63,981 nucleotides of DNA from an uncultured Bacteroidales bacterium (lineage in GTDB: Bacteria > Bacteroidota > Bacteroidia > Bacteroidales > P3): positions 1 through 63,981 of the forward strand of contig ONJY01000011.1 of assembly GCA_900318275.1 (NCBI GenBank), read 5' to 3'. Below are positions 63,878 to 63,981 of this stretch, one piece after another (position 1 is the stretch's first letter; every line of letters begins with the position of its first letter). The position numbers were made by a program, and so were the translations under genes. The notes under the pieces were generated by a model. The model ran no database searches, was not told the origin of the DNA, and worked only from the letters and a program-made list of their open reading frames with translations.

Positions 63878-63981
63878 ATGATCAAAACTGCCACAACTGA
63901 AAACAAACTAATGCGACGCAAAGCGCTCACATTACTCTTGACGATGCTCATGCCGCTGACTATCTGGGCACAAACAACTGA
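63878..63981 (+). CDS. Start of an exported protein (3' end outside window)
   Basis: The frame is open to the window end. Two in-frame starts exist: 63878 and 63911. The second gives MRRKALTLLLTMLMPLTIWA followed by QTT, a clear Sec signal peptide, so 63911 is the likelier start. The mature protein is not visible. It may be another T9SS cargo like its upstream neighbour, but nothing here shows that. Confidence 0.6.
   Translation, partial: MIKTATTENKLMRRKALTLLLTMLMPLTIWAQTT

Overview
The window looks like chromosome of an uncultured, probably host-associated member of the order Bacteroidales. Visible support: promoters of the TTG / TAnnTTTG type, a UpxY (NusG-like) antiterminator at the head of a long polysaccharide locus, DUF6266 proteins, an M49-type lipoprotein, a type IX secretion (type B) C-terminal sorting domain, and what look like the last genes of a lysine-fermentation (kam) operon. 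I see no rRNA, CRISPR array, transposase, integrase or phage genes.

Layout. (1) 1-2447: C-terminal part of a KamB-like protein and a KamC-like MutS-family ATPase, separated by a small four-helix-bundle (S23/IVP) gene that sits between inverted arrays of a 10-bp repeat. (2) 2448-4008: 1.5 kb without credible genes, full of short-word tandem arrays and three consecutive palindromic elements. (3) 4015-7104: a single-chain type ISP/IIG-like restriction-methylation enzyme. (4) tRNA-Ser(GGA) on the minus strand and an M49-family lipoprotein. (5) 9191-48241: a 39-kb plus-strand surface-glycan locus: upxY, an initiating sugar transferase, Wzm/Wzt ABC exporter, GDP-fucose synthesis (gmd, fcl), UDP-GlcNAc 2-epimerase, about eighteen glycosyltransferase-type proteins including a GT10 fucosyltransferase, several acyltransferases, a pyruvyltransferase, a radical SAM protein, two deacetylase-fold proteins and a terminal CapK/FemAB/hexapeptide module. 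A second four-helix-bundle gene, a GxxExxY gene and two DUF6266 genes are interspersed. (6) 48305-54394, minus strand: tnaA-wza-wzc-ompA, ending tail to tail with the glycan locus at a strong shared terminator. (7) 54884-63481: a 2865-residue secreted modular protein with a T9SS sorting domain, followed by the start of another exported protein.

How the genes fit together. UpxY probably lets RNA polymerase read through the long operon; gmd/fcl supply GDP-L-fucose to the GT10 enzyme and wecB supplies UDP-ManNAc. The glycan is probably assembled on a lipid by the initiating transferase and exported by Wzm/Wzt. Wza/Wzc encoded next door may serve this or another polymer.

The most unusual signal is not a gene but a pattern. 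At many places genes or spacers are bracketed by inverted arrays of a short word (about 7-16 bp) repeated three to five times. The word differs from locus to locus, but the two arms at a locus match each other. Cargo includes both four-helix-bundle genes and the GxxExxY gene, and three adjacent noncoding copies share a core while carrying three different, self-complementary arm sequences. I do not know a named element with these properties.
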